64,000 nt of DNA from PCPOR2b sp965220385 (GTDB lineage Bacteria > Poribacteria > WGA-4E > PCPOR2b): NCBI GenBank assembly GCA_965220385.1, contig OZ244825.1:3906001-3970000 (forward strand). The letters are read 5' to 3'. The notes beneath the pieces are model-generated. The model had not been told where the DNA came from. It was given only the letters and a program-made list of their open reading frames with translations, and searched no databases. Of the stretch, positions 7,590 to 14,933 are shown piece after piece. The stretch's first letter is position 1. Every line of letters starts with the position of its first letter. The position numbers and the translations under genes are program-made.

Positions 7590-10550
7590 ATGGCAACGAC
7601 TGAACATACAATTAATGATGCCCTTGCCGGAGTATTGAGAGGGACACGTCGCGCTTGGCAGCAACCCAATGTCGTTCGTTCAGAAAACAGTGGTATGTTG
7701 AAAGGAAGCAATGAACGGCCTGATATCTTGGTTATAGAATCCACTGTTTCTCCTGTAGTGATTGAAACCGAGGTATTGCCAGCGGCTACTGTTGAATCGG
7801 ACGCAATAGCACGTCTTGGGAAACAGATACGCGCTACAGGAAGGACAATTTTATCATCTATTGCCGTGCGCTTGCCTCAAAGACTGAGAACGAGGGAGGG
7901 ATTCTTTTTACAGAGCGAATTAGAAGATGCGGATGATATAGAGATGGCACTTTATACCGGTAGTGGTCCGTCTGCACATTCCCGTTGGCCCCGTTCTGGT
8001 TGGATTCTTGGGGGTGTCTCTGATCTCTCAATTCTTGTGCAGTATGCGTCAGTTCCCCCCGAAGTTATCGAAAAGGCTGCAGATCAATTAGTTACCGGCG
8101 TTAGTGAGGCGGCTGGCTTATTAAGGGAAATGCTTGAGGAACATCCGGGAGCAATTCACCAGATAGGTGCAGAATTGCGGCAGACAGACAGTGACCAGAC
8201 ACGCCGTATGGCCGCCACAATTTTAGCTAACGCCTTCGTATTTCAGGAGAATTTAGCGGGTGGCCCAGATGAATTAGCAAACGTTAATTCGATCGAACAG
8301 CTGCGAGGGTCAGATAGTGGTCTAACCAAGTCTGCTGTCCTGACTGAATGGCGGAAGATACTCAAAGTCAATTACTGGCCCATCTTTGACATTGCTCGTC
8401 GTATACTTGAAGTGATTCCAACAGCAGAGAGCCAGCTGCTTATCGAGGGCTTAGCTGAAACCGCTGACAAACTCTTACAGGCGCGATTGATGCGTTCCCA
8501 TGATTTGACCGGTGCTGTTTTCCAACGTCTCATTGCCGATCGAAAATTCCTTGCGGCTTACTACACTACGCCGGGGGCAGCGGCGTTACTGGTTGGGTTG
8601 GCTATTACCCCAGATACGCCCCTAAAAAGTGGATCATGGTCGAGCGCGGCTGATGTGACAGGACTTCGGATCGCTGACTTTGCATGTGGGACAGGAACAC
8701 TGCTCTCGACTGCCTATCAGCGTATAAGTCAATTACACGAATTAGACGGTGGTGATGCTAAAGCACTTCACCCCGACATGATGGCGACTACTCTTGTTGG
8801 CTGTGATGTTCTGCCAGCAGCAACACATCTCACAGCATCAATGCTGGCGGGGGCACACCCAAGCGTGAAGTATAAGCAGAGCTCCATACTAACTGTGGCT
8901 TACGGTAAGCAATCTAATGGTGAGGTTGCGCTTGGCTCGTTGGACCTGTTGGACTCTCAAGGAAGGTTTGAAATCCTCTCCATCACCGCGACAAGTATGG
9001 AGGGTATGGGCGAGGCTGAGCAGAACACTTGGCGTTCCCTTCCTCATGCGTCTTTTGACGTAGCAATCATGAATCCGCCTTTTACCCGTTCCACTGGACA
9101 TGAGGGCGAGAAGATTGGTGTTCCCAATCCGATGTTTGCTGCCTTCAGTTCAAGTGATGAGGAACAACGGTTGATGGGCAAAGCTACGAAAAGTTTAACA
9201 AAGGATACTAGTGCTCATGGTAATGCGGGGGAGGCATCAATTTTTTTGGTACTTGCTGACCGCAAGTTGAAGTTAGGTGGCGTATTGGCTTTGGTGATGC
9301 CGCTCAGTCTCATTTCAGGTGATGCTTGGGAGAAGTCCCGCGCGCTTTTGGCTGAACGTTACAGTCATCTTGTAATAATTTCTATAGCGGGGGCGGCTAG
9401 TGCAGACCTATCGTTTTCAGCCGATACACATATGGGGGAATGCCTGATTATCGGACGTAAATCTGAGACAGGAGGTACAAGAGCAACGTTTATCATACTG
9501 AACGAACGACCACAATTTCCGTTGCTTGGAGTGATTGCAGCTGAACAGATTCGTCGGTTGATAGAGAGTAAGAATCTCCGTCGCCTTGAAGATGGACCTG
9601 TAAACGGCACCCCTCTTCGCTTTGGCGCTGAGGTGATTGGTCAGGCGTTGGACGCTCCGTTACCAGTTTCTGGCGGTTGGAATTTATCGCGTATTGCGGA
9701 TCTTTCTCTGGCTCAAACGGCGTATCAACTTGCACATAAAAAAAGCATCTGGTTGCCCACCATGGATAAGTCAGAGAGTGTTGATATACCTCTGACAACG
9801 GTGGCGAAAATCGGGGAAATTGGTCCTTACTCTCTGGACATCAGGGGTAATACATCGACAGGGGGCATCAGAGGGCCGTTCGATATTTCTCCAATTACGC
9901 CAAATCGTGTGCCAACTTACCCCGTGCTTTGGGCTCATGATGCAGAACGTGAGCGAACCATGTCGTTTGAGGGAGATAGTGAGGGTTTTCCACGACAAGG
10001 ATCCACATCAGGGGAACAAGCGATAGTGGATCTTAAAGTGGAAAGTGTTTGGAACACCGCATCACATTGTCATTCCAACTGCGATTTCCAGTTCAACAGT
10101 CAGTCAACAGCGATGCAGTTCACGCCCCAGAAAACCATCGGTGGTCGTGCATGGCCGTCGATTAGCCTTTCATCTGTTGATCAGGAAAAGGCACTCGTTT
10201 TATGGGCAAACACGACGCTGGGTTTGTTGTTATATTGGTGGCATGCTAATAAGCAACAGTCGGGAAGGGGAAGCATAGGTAAATCAATGTTGCACACTTT
10301 ACCCATTCTCGACGTAACCGCCCTTGACCCAAAGTCGCTTGCTGAGGCTGTGAAGCTGTTTGATACTATGAGTCAACAGCCACTTCTGCCCCTACATGAA
10401 ATTGATAGCGATCCTGTTAGGAAGAAATTAGACGAAGCATTTGCCCGAAATGTATTAAGACTGTCCACGCCGATTCTCGCATCTGGTGGTCCGCTTGAGT
10501 TACTCCGCCGGAAGTTAAGCCAAGAACCTTCTATACGCGGTAGTAAATAG
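7590..10550 (+). CDS. N6-adenine DNA methyltransferase with putative N-terminal nuclease domain (type IIG-like)
   Basis: 986 aa from the ATG at 7590, chosen because AGGAG precedes it; a GTG at 7575 is possible. The N-terminus has RPDILV (Asp45) and VVIETEV (Glu59-x-Glu61), a layout resembling a PD-(D/E)XK active site with ExE as in BamHI; this is inference. The methyltransferase core has SAM motif I ADFACGTGTLL (about 361-371) and catalytic motif IV NPPF (about 493). A helical segment (AAYYTTPGAAALL) before motif I is typical of HsdM/type IIG proteins. The last 300 residues look like a TaqI-like target-recognition and C-terminal region. No separate HsdS or HsdR is present. Probably a stand-alone restriction-modification enzyme. 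Confidence 0.8.
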   Translation: MATTEHTINDALAGVLRGTRRAWQQPNVVRSENSGMLKGSNERPDILVIESTVSPVVIETEVLPAATVESDAIARLGKQIRATGRTILSSIAVRLPQRLRTREGFFLQSELEDADDIEMALYTGSGPSAHSRWPRSGWILGGVSDLSILVQYASVPPEVIEKAADQLVTGVSEAAGLLREMLEEHPGAIHQIGAELRQTDSDQTRRMAATILANAFVFQENLAGGPDELANVNSIEQLRGSDSGLTKSAVLTEWRKILKVNYWPIFDIARRILEVIPTAESQLLIEGLAETADKLLQARLMRSHDLTGAVFQRLIADRKFLAAYYTTPGAAALLVGLAITPDTPLKSGSWSSAADVTGLRIADFACGTGTLLSTAYQRISQLHELDGGDAKALHPDMMATTLVGCDVLPAATHLTASMLAGAHPSVKYKQSSILTVAYGKQSNGEVALGSLDLLDSQGRFEILSITATSMEGMGEAEQNTWRSLPHASFDVAIMNPPFTRSTGHEGEKIGVPNPMFAAFSSSDEEQRLMGKATKSLTKDTSAHGNAGEASIFLVLADRKLKLGGVLALVMPLSLISGDAWEKSRALLAERYSHLVIISIAGAASADLSFSADTHMGECLIIGRKSETGGTRATFIILNERPQFPLLGVIAAEQIRRLIESKNLRRLEDGPVNGTPLRFGAEVIGQALDAPLPVSGGWNLSRIADLSLAQTAYQLAHKKSIWLPTMDKSESVDIPLTTVAKIGEIGPYSLDIRGNTSTGGIRGPFDISPITPNRVPTYPVLWAHDAERERTMSFEGDSEGFPRQGSTSGEQAIVDLKVESVWNTASHCHSNCDFQFNSQSTAMQFTPQKTIGGRAWPSISLSSVDQEKALVLWANTTLGLLLYWWHANKQQSGRGSIGKSMLHTLPILDVTALDPKSLAEAVKLFDTMSQQPLLPLHEIDSDPVRKKLDEAFARNVLRLSTPILASGGPLELLRRKLSQEPSIRGSK

Positions 10551-10640
10551 GCTATTGCTGGGGCCGAGACTGACGGCATAGAGGATAGCATCAACAACTA
10601 AACCAGCGACTAATTCAATCCGAATTGGGCAAACCCAATT

Positions 10641-10684
10641 AGAACCACATCGACCACCTGATGCACAACCAGAATGACAAGTGA
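10641..10684 (+). pseudogene. Second copy of the 3' end of the coiled-coil gene (4724-5098)
   Basis: A 21-bp stretch beginning AGAACCACATCG is identical to 5061-5081. The reading frame NHIDHL followed by a short polar tail and stop matches the C-terminus of the coiled-coil ORF. Upstream it is degenerate and interrupted by TAG. It suggests that the 5.1-10.6 kb cassette entered or duplicated at a coiled-coil gene. Confidence 0.5.
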
Positions 10685-10770
10685 AGCACTTTATCCAAAC
10701 GCCACAGATAGGTGGCACCTTGAATTATACTACTATATATTGTGTATAATAATTTAGATGATGGAATATC

Positions 10771-10799
10771 TTGACTTACCTCATTTCTTGAGTTATAAT
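10771..10799 (+). promoter_or_regulatory. Sigma70-type promoter now cut off from its gene
   Basis: TTGACT (10771-10776), 17-bp spacer, TATAAT (10794-10799). The -10 hexamer lies inside the 10-bp target duplication of the adjacent element. In the ancestral sequence this promoter would have led directly to the small gene at 11142; the insertion now separates them by 308 bp. Confidence 0.65.
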
Positions 10800-10800
10800 T

Positions 10801-11108
10801 GAGGGGTGTGCATCATTATCGTCTGAATCAAGATTTTCAGGATAGAAACCGGAACGTGAAATGGGACTATTTAAGGACGGGACAGGATGCGTTTAGCCCC
10901 AGCGGGGCGACATGTTTATAGCATACGGATAGCCCCATACCCCAAAGCCCCAGCGGGGCGACATGTGCCATTTGTCTGAATCGCAGATTGCACGGAGGAT
11001 TGCCCCGATGTCATCGGGAGGATTAGCATCTAAGATCGCGCATTGGGGAGCATCCTGATGAATCGGGAGAAGCCTCTCCCACACGAAAGCGATTTATGCA
11101 CACCCCTC
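10801..11108. mobile_element. 308-bp MITE-like insertion with 13-bp TIRs and 10-bp target duplication
   Basis: Terminal inverted repeats GAGGGGTGTGCAT (10801-10813) and ATGCACACCCCTC (11096-11108) are perfect. The insertion is flanked by a perfect direct repeat AGTTATAATT (10791-10800 and 11109-11118). There is no coding capacity; the interior carries a paired-hairpin cassette (10895-10966) and CCCGATGAATCGGG-type palindromes. The mobilising transposase is not in the window. Perfect ends and duplication imply a fairly recent insertion. Confidence 0.85.
10895..10966 (+). repeat. Paired-hairpin cassette, copy 1
   Basis: Two 21-bp units (10895-10915 and 10946-10966), each an AGCCCC/GGGGC(T-like) hairpin followed by GACATGT, start 51 bp apart. 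The linker begins TTATAG. Copies occur at 19664-19735 (minus) and 31578-31649 (plus) with the same 51-bp period. Confidence 0.75.
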
Positions 11109-11141
11109 AGTTATAATTAACGATCAGGGGAGGTGACTAAA

Positions 11142-11285
11142 TTGAGAAGAAGAAAAAAGCAAAACGCGGCGACCTTTAAGGTCGGACGCGATGCTAAAAC
11201 AGGGCAGTTTATTCCTGTGAAAAGAGCGGAACGACGGAAATCAACCGCAGTTGTGGAAACAATTAAGAGACCAACAAAAAAATAA
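11142..11285 (+). CDS. Small basic protein (47 aa), TTG start
   Basis: Starts at TTG preceded by GGGGAGG at eight bases. It begins MRRRKKQNAATFKVGRDA, has a central KTGQFIPVK, and ends AVVETIKRPTKK. The pattern GRDAKTGQFIPVK...TTVVETI is familiar from short unannotated proteins in several phyla; I know of no function. About a third of the residues are Lys or Arg, so nucleic-acid binding is plausible. Its promoter appears to have been split by the 308-bp element just upstream; only the duplicated -10 (TATAAT, 11112-11117) remains next to it. Confidence 0.6.
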   Translation: MRRRKKQNAATFKVGRDAKTGQFIPVKRAERRKSTAVVETIKRPTKK

Positions 11286-11342
11286 AACAGGGTACATTGA
11301 CCAACTACAGTAAAGAAAAAATCGAAGATTAGTAGATTTAAT

Positions 11343-11374
11343 AAAAAAAGCCGCAAGGCGGCCACCTTACGGCT
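11343..11374 (-). terminator. Intrinsic terminator of the minus-strand RNA
   Basis: Minus-strand stem AGCCGTAAGG/CCTTGCGGCT with a 6-nt loop is followed by seven T residues. It points leftwards, away from CBASS, and has no protein gene to terminate, which supports the RNA-gene call. Confidence 0.75.
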
Positions 11375-11563
11375 TGTAGGATCACTTATTACGATAAGTA
11401 TAGGTTTCGATAGGGTATATCGACGATATCAAAAGCGTATCATTCCACAATAGTAGCGTTTTTTTGGTCTATTGTGGTTAACCATCAGGCAAGTGGATAA
11501 TTCCACAACACCGTCAGGGCTGCGTGTATCTACACACACCCGCTTTTTGTTTACTTACCGGCT
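11343..11563 (-). ncRNA. Candidate structured non-coding RNA divergent from the CBASS operon
   Basis: On the minus strand a sigma70-like promoter (11570-11598) is followed by a series of perfect hairpins: 11493-11506 (5-bp stem), 11445-11477 (9-bp stem CCACAATAG/CTATTGTGG), 11407-11423 (6-bp stem) and 11385-11398 (5-bp stem). It ends at an intrinsic terminator (11343-11374). The 5' end AAAGCCG can also pair with CGGCTTT at the 3' end. There is no ORF of note. Length is about 220 nt. It does not show signatures of RNase P, SRP RNA, tmRNA or a tRNA. It fills the gap between the small basic gene and CBASS; function unknown. Confidence 0.55.
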
Positions 11564-11569
11564 TTTTCG

Positions 11570-11598
11570 ATTATAGCATAGTCGCAGAATAAAGTGAA
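11570..11598 (-). promoter_or_regulatory. Minus-strand sigma70-type promoter for the RNA candidate
   Basis: TTCACT (11593-11598) and TATAAT (11570-11575) are separated by exactly 17 bp on the minus strand. Predicted start is near 11563. Confidence 0.65.
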
Positions 11599-11732
11599 CA
11601 AAAAATCAGTCAAAAAGCGAAAAAAAAATGAACCAAATGGGTAAAACCGGCAAAATCTGTAAGGAAAATAACTATTTCTGATGCAGGAAAGGTTGGTTAA
11701 TCCCTTCCATAACTACTTAGGAGGAATAAATT

Positions 11733-12728
11733 ATGCCTACAATTCCACAGGCACGATTTGATGAATTTCTTAGAGACATTGAACCAAGTTCAACAACGAA
11801 AAACAACGCATCTTCAGCGCACACGGATCTACGCGATTTCCTGAAAAGCGACGAAGATTTCAAGGATTACCACCAGAAGGACTTCCTATCGGGATCCTAT
11901 TACCGCGATACAGCTATTCGTCCGCGCGAAAGGAACGGACAGACTGCACGGCCCGACGTGGATATTATCGTTGTAACCAACCATTCGATTAGCGACGATC
12001 CAAAAGATGTTGTCGATCTACTTTTCAAAACGCTTCAGAAAAAATATCCTAATATCCGTCGACAGGCTCGCTCTGTGGGCATCGAATCTAGCAAGGCGGA
12101 TATGGATGTTGTCCCAGTCATACCATGCGGTACAATGTACCTCATCCCCGATAGAAAGCAAGAGGAATGGCTTCTAACGAATCCGCCCGGACACACAGCA
12201 TGGACAACACAGATGAATGCTTTGGCTAGTGAGCGCTTTAAACCTTTGGTGAAACTTATGAAGTGGTGGCGACGAGAGAACCCCACTAGAGCGAAGAAAC
12301 CGAAGGGCTTCGTTATAGAGTGCCTTACTGCTGAGTGCATGAATTACTTAGAAACCTATTACGGCGAACTGTTTGTCCAAATTCTGGAGAGTATTGTTAA
12401 TAAGTACGAGTTGGATGTCCTCTTTAATACCGTTCCAAAAATTCTTGATCCAGCTGGGACCGGCAATTACGTAACTGATGGCATAACCCCTGCTGCCTTC
12501 GCAGACTTTTTTAATAAGGCAAAGGCACATGCCGAACTTGGTCGAAAAGCCCTCAACGAAACTGATGTAGAGAAAGCTACAAAACTGTGGAAAAAGATTT
12601 TTGGAGATCGGTTTCCAAAGACGGAAGCGTCACGTTCTGAAAGCCTTTTGGAACGACCGGTGAGACCATCCTCACTCACTTTTCCAAATAAACGTGTCAC
12701 CCCGAACAAGCCGAAAGGATTTGCCTAA
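11733..12728 (+). CDS. CBASS CD-NTase (cGAS/DncV-like nucleotidyltransferase)
   Basis: 331-aa cyclic-oligonucleotide synthase that would make the second messenger on phage infection. It has the nucleotidyltransferase signature GSYYRDT followed by RPDVDIIVV (two catalytic Asp) and the third Asp in ADMDVVPVI. The alpha-helical core follows (RFKPLVKLMKWWR). The C-terminus ends KPKGFA; a small terminal residue is what Cap2 enzymes conjugate in type II systems. The start is supported by TTAGGAGG. The stop overlaps the first base of the next gene. The clade and nucleotide product cannot be assigned by eye; Cap4-type effectors usually go with trinucleotide makers (known from the family). Confidence 0.93.
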   Translation: MPTIPQARFDEFLRDIEPSSTTKNNASSAHTDLRDFLKSDEDFKDYHQKDFLSGSYYRDTAIRPRERNGQTARPDVDIIVVTNHSISDDPKDVVDLLFKTLQKKYPNIRRQARSVGIESSKADMDVVPVIPCGTMYLIPDRKQEEWLLTNPPGHTAWTTQMNALASERFKPLVKLMKWWRRENPTRAKKPKGFVIECLTAECMNYLETYYGELFVQILESIVNKYELDVLFNTVPKILDPAGTGNYVTDGITPAAFADFFNKAKAHAELGRKALNETDVEKATKLWKKIFGDRFPKTEASRSESLLERPVRPSSLTFPNKRVTPNKPKGFA

Positions 12729-14470
12729 TGTGGTACTTAAACAACTTAGCGAGATGCCATCAAGAGTTTGATGCCGTTGCAGCATTAGCTACCGAGGCAC
12801 CCTGGCTTATGGTGGCGGTTTGGAGTATCGACGATGGAAAATTATGTCTCGTTGCAGACATTGAGGCCTATGGGCATCGCTATCCGGTGCAGATGACCTA
12901 TCCTGCTAACTATCCAGCCAATCCCCCGACCATTCGTCCAAGGGAAGCCAAGCAACATTGGTCCAGTCATCAATACGGTTATGGTGGTGAACTGTGTCTC
13001 GAATGGGGACCCGATAATTGGCACGATGAAATCACAGGTGCCGATATGCTTCTCAGTGCATATAAACTCCTCATCACTGAGAATCCAAAGGATGAGGAGT
13101 CTGCACCAACAATAGCCCCTTCCAGACATTCATTGACATTCGGGCAAGAATTGAGAATTACTGTGCGCAGATTCTTAGCCGATGACACCCTCATGAAGTA
13201 CACACAGTCACTTCCTGACAGTACGTGGGGTAAGGCTCAGTGTTGGGTGATGTATAGTCGAGAAACCATAACCGCCTTTATACGAAAGTTGACGCTTTCT
13301 GGTGGTCAAAGCTGGTCCAACCCTACCGTACCAGCTGAATTAAAAAAAACCACCGCCCAGATCAAATGCTACTTTTTCAAAACGACTCTAGAAGCAGCAG
13401 ATCTGAAATCTCCTCGGTCCGACGAACTCATTAATACGCTTGAAGAACAAAGTTACGATGTTTCAGAACTTAGGACAGAATCCATTGAAACACAATCCAT
13501 AGTTTACCTGCTGCTTACCGATGCCAATGGACATCTGCATCTATTTTGGATTTCAACAGAAAATAAGTGTATACCATTCTTACGAATAATTATTCATGAC
13601 GAATCAGAAAACAACCGTCTTTCACCTGAGTTTAGCAATCTTGCCACAAAAACAGTTGGAATTGTTGGACTTGGTTCAGCAGGCAGTAAAATCGCGCTTT
13701 CTCTGGCGAAATCTGGGGTAAGGAATTTTGTCCTTGTTGACCACGATGTGTTTCTACCAGAAAACATTTGCCGCCACGAACTCACTTGGGAAGATATCGG
13801 TCAGCACAAAGTTGACGGGGTTGCTCATCAATTGAAACTCATTGATCGAGGTGTCGCAGTCAAATGCCATCGCCTCAAGCTATCAGGACAAGAGGCGACG
13901 GCATACGTTGACGGAGTGCTTTCCCAACTCGGGTCAGCCGATCTCATCATTGATGCGACAGCTGACTCCATCACTTTCAACCAATTATCGACTGTTGCTT
14001 GTCAGCAAGAGACACCAATGGTATGGCTGGAGATCTTTGCAGGTGGTATTGGGGGACTGATTGCTCGATTTCGTCCCAGTCGCGATCCTGAGCCCAAAAC
14101 GATGCGAGACTACCTCTTAGATTATTTCGCACAACAAAACGCACCAGAGATAGAGGTAACTGCGGATTATACTGCAATTGATGCCGAAGGTGAACCTCTC
14201 ATGGCCAGCAATGCAGATGTGGCGGTTATTGCAGAAAGTGCCACACGGATGGCTCTTGATATTTTGACTGAGTCTGAGCCATCAGATTTTTCTTATTCGA
14301 TGTACTTGATTGGCCTCTCCCACGGTGGGATCTTTGAAGAACCATTCCACACCATTCCGCTTGATCTCAGTAATGTTGAGTTAACTACCACTGTGTCTGA
14401 CCTTTCAGATGAAGAGAAAGTAGAAACCCTTAACTTTCTGGGAAAACTGATTTCAAAGGCAAGCACATGA
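12728..14470 (+). CDS. cap2: CBASS Cap2: E2-E1 (ThiF) fusion
   Basis: 580-aa ubiquitin-conjugation-like enzyme that would attach the CD-NTase C-terminus to targets and so prime it. Residues 1-120 form an E2-like fold with YPANYPANPPTIRP and the E2 cysteine Cys90 in GGELCLEWGP. From about residue 300 the ThiF/E1 adenylation domain has VGIVGLGSAGSKIA, then LVDHDVFLPENICRHE. No cysteine is present after Cys424 (TVACQQ), so the usual C-terminal E1 thioester cysteine is not evident. It overlaps both the CD-NTase and the JAB gene, so the operon is translationally coupled. The absence of the E1 cysteine is noted as unusual. Confidence 0.92.
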   Translation: MWYLNNLARCHQEFDAVAALATEAPWLMVAVWSIDDGKLCLVADIEAYGHRYPVQMTYPANYPANPPTIRPREAKQHWSSHQYGYGGELCLEWGPDNWHDEITGADMLLSAYKLLITENPKDEESAPTIAPSRHSLTFGQELRITVRRFLADDTLMKYTQSLPDSTWGKAQCWVMYSRETITAFIRKLTLSGGQSWSNPTVPAELKKTTAQIKCYFFKTTLEAADLKSPRSDELINTLEEQSYDVSELRTESIETQSIVYLLLTDANGHLHLFWISTENKCIPFLRIIIHDESENNRLSPEFSNLATKTVGIVGLGSAGSKIALSLAKSGVRNFVLVDHDVFLPENICRHELTWEDIGQHKVDGVAHQLKLIDRGVAVKCHRLKLSGQEATAYVDGVLSQLGSADLIIDATADSITFNQLSTVACQQETPMVWLEIFAGGIGGLIARFRPSRDPEPKTMRDYLLDYFAQQNAPEIEVTADYTAIDAEGEPLMASNADVAVIAESATRMALDILTESEPSDFSYSMYLIGLSHGGIFEEPFHTIPLDLSNVELTTTVSDLSDEEKVETLNFLGKLISKAST

Positions 14471-14931
14471 AAATCTACCTGCTGAATAAGATAGAAAAAA
14501 GACTTAGTCTCGCACTTGAGAAAGCAGGTCCTAAAGAAATCGGTGGTGTACTTATGGGTGAACACATTGGTGAGGAAAAGTTTCGTATCGTCGATCTGAC
14601 AATTCAAAAACATTCTGGAACCGTCGCATTCTTCGTCCGGTGGGTGGCTGATACTGTTGCCTCATTGCAGAGATTCTTCAAGCAAACGGAATATAATTAC
14701 AGAAAATTTAACTATCTTGGAGAATGGCATTCGCACCCTTCATTCCCGCTCACGCCGAGTTCAAAGGATATTCAGTCAATGTTGGAGATTGTTACCGACA
14801 CCGACATCGGCGCGAATTTTGTGATATTGCTTATTGTCCGGTACAAAGAAGCAGAAGAAATTGAAGCAACTGCGACAGCTTTTCTTCCAGACAGCAGCTA
14901 TTTCGAGTGCAAACTAGTAAAGGAGTCATAA
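14467..14931 (+). CDS. cap3: CBASS Cap3: JAB/JAMM isopeptidase
   Basis: 154-aa zinc metalloprotease that would remove the CD-NTase conjugate made by Cap2. The JAMM set is complete: Glu24 in KEIGGVLMG, His88-x-His90 in EWHSHPSFPLTPSS, and Asp101. The start codon overlaps the Cap2 stop by four bases (ATGA). The following Cap4 gene starts three bases after its stop. The order CD-NTase-Cap2-Cap3-effector is the canonical type II CBASS layout. Confidence 0.93.
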   Translation: MKIYLLNKIEKRLSLALEKAGPKEIGGVLMGEHIGEEKFRIVDLTIQKHSGTVAFFVRWVADTVASLQRFFKQTEYNYRKFNYLGEWHSHPSFPLTPSSKDIQSMLEIVTDTDIGANFVILLIVRYKEAEEIEATATAFLPDSSYFECKLVKES

Positions 14932-14933
14932 TT

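Noticed and set aside
11343..11563. Retron msr-msd, 6S RNA or tmRNA as identity of the RNA candidate
   Set aside because: No reverse transcriptase nearby, no long 6S-type central bubble that I can draw with confidence, no tRNA-like domain or CCA; left as unidentified.
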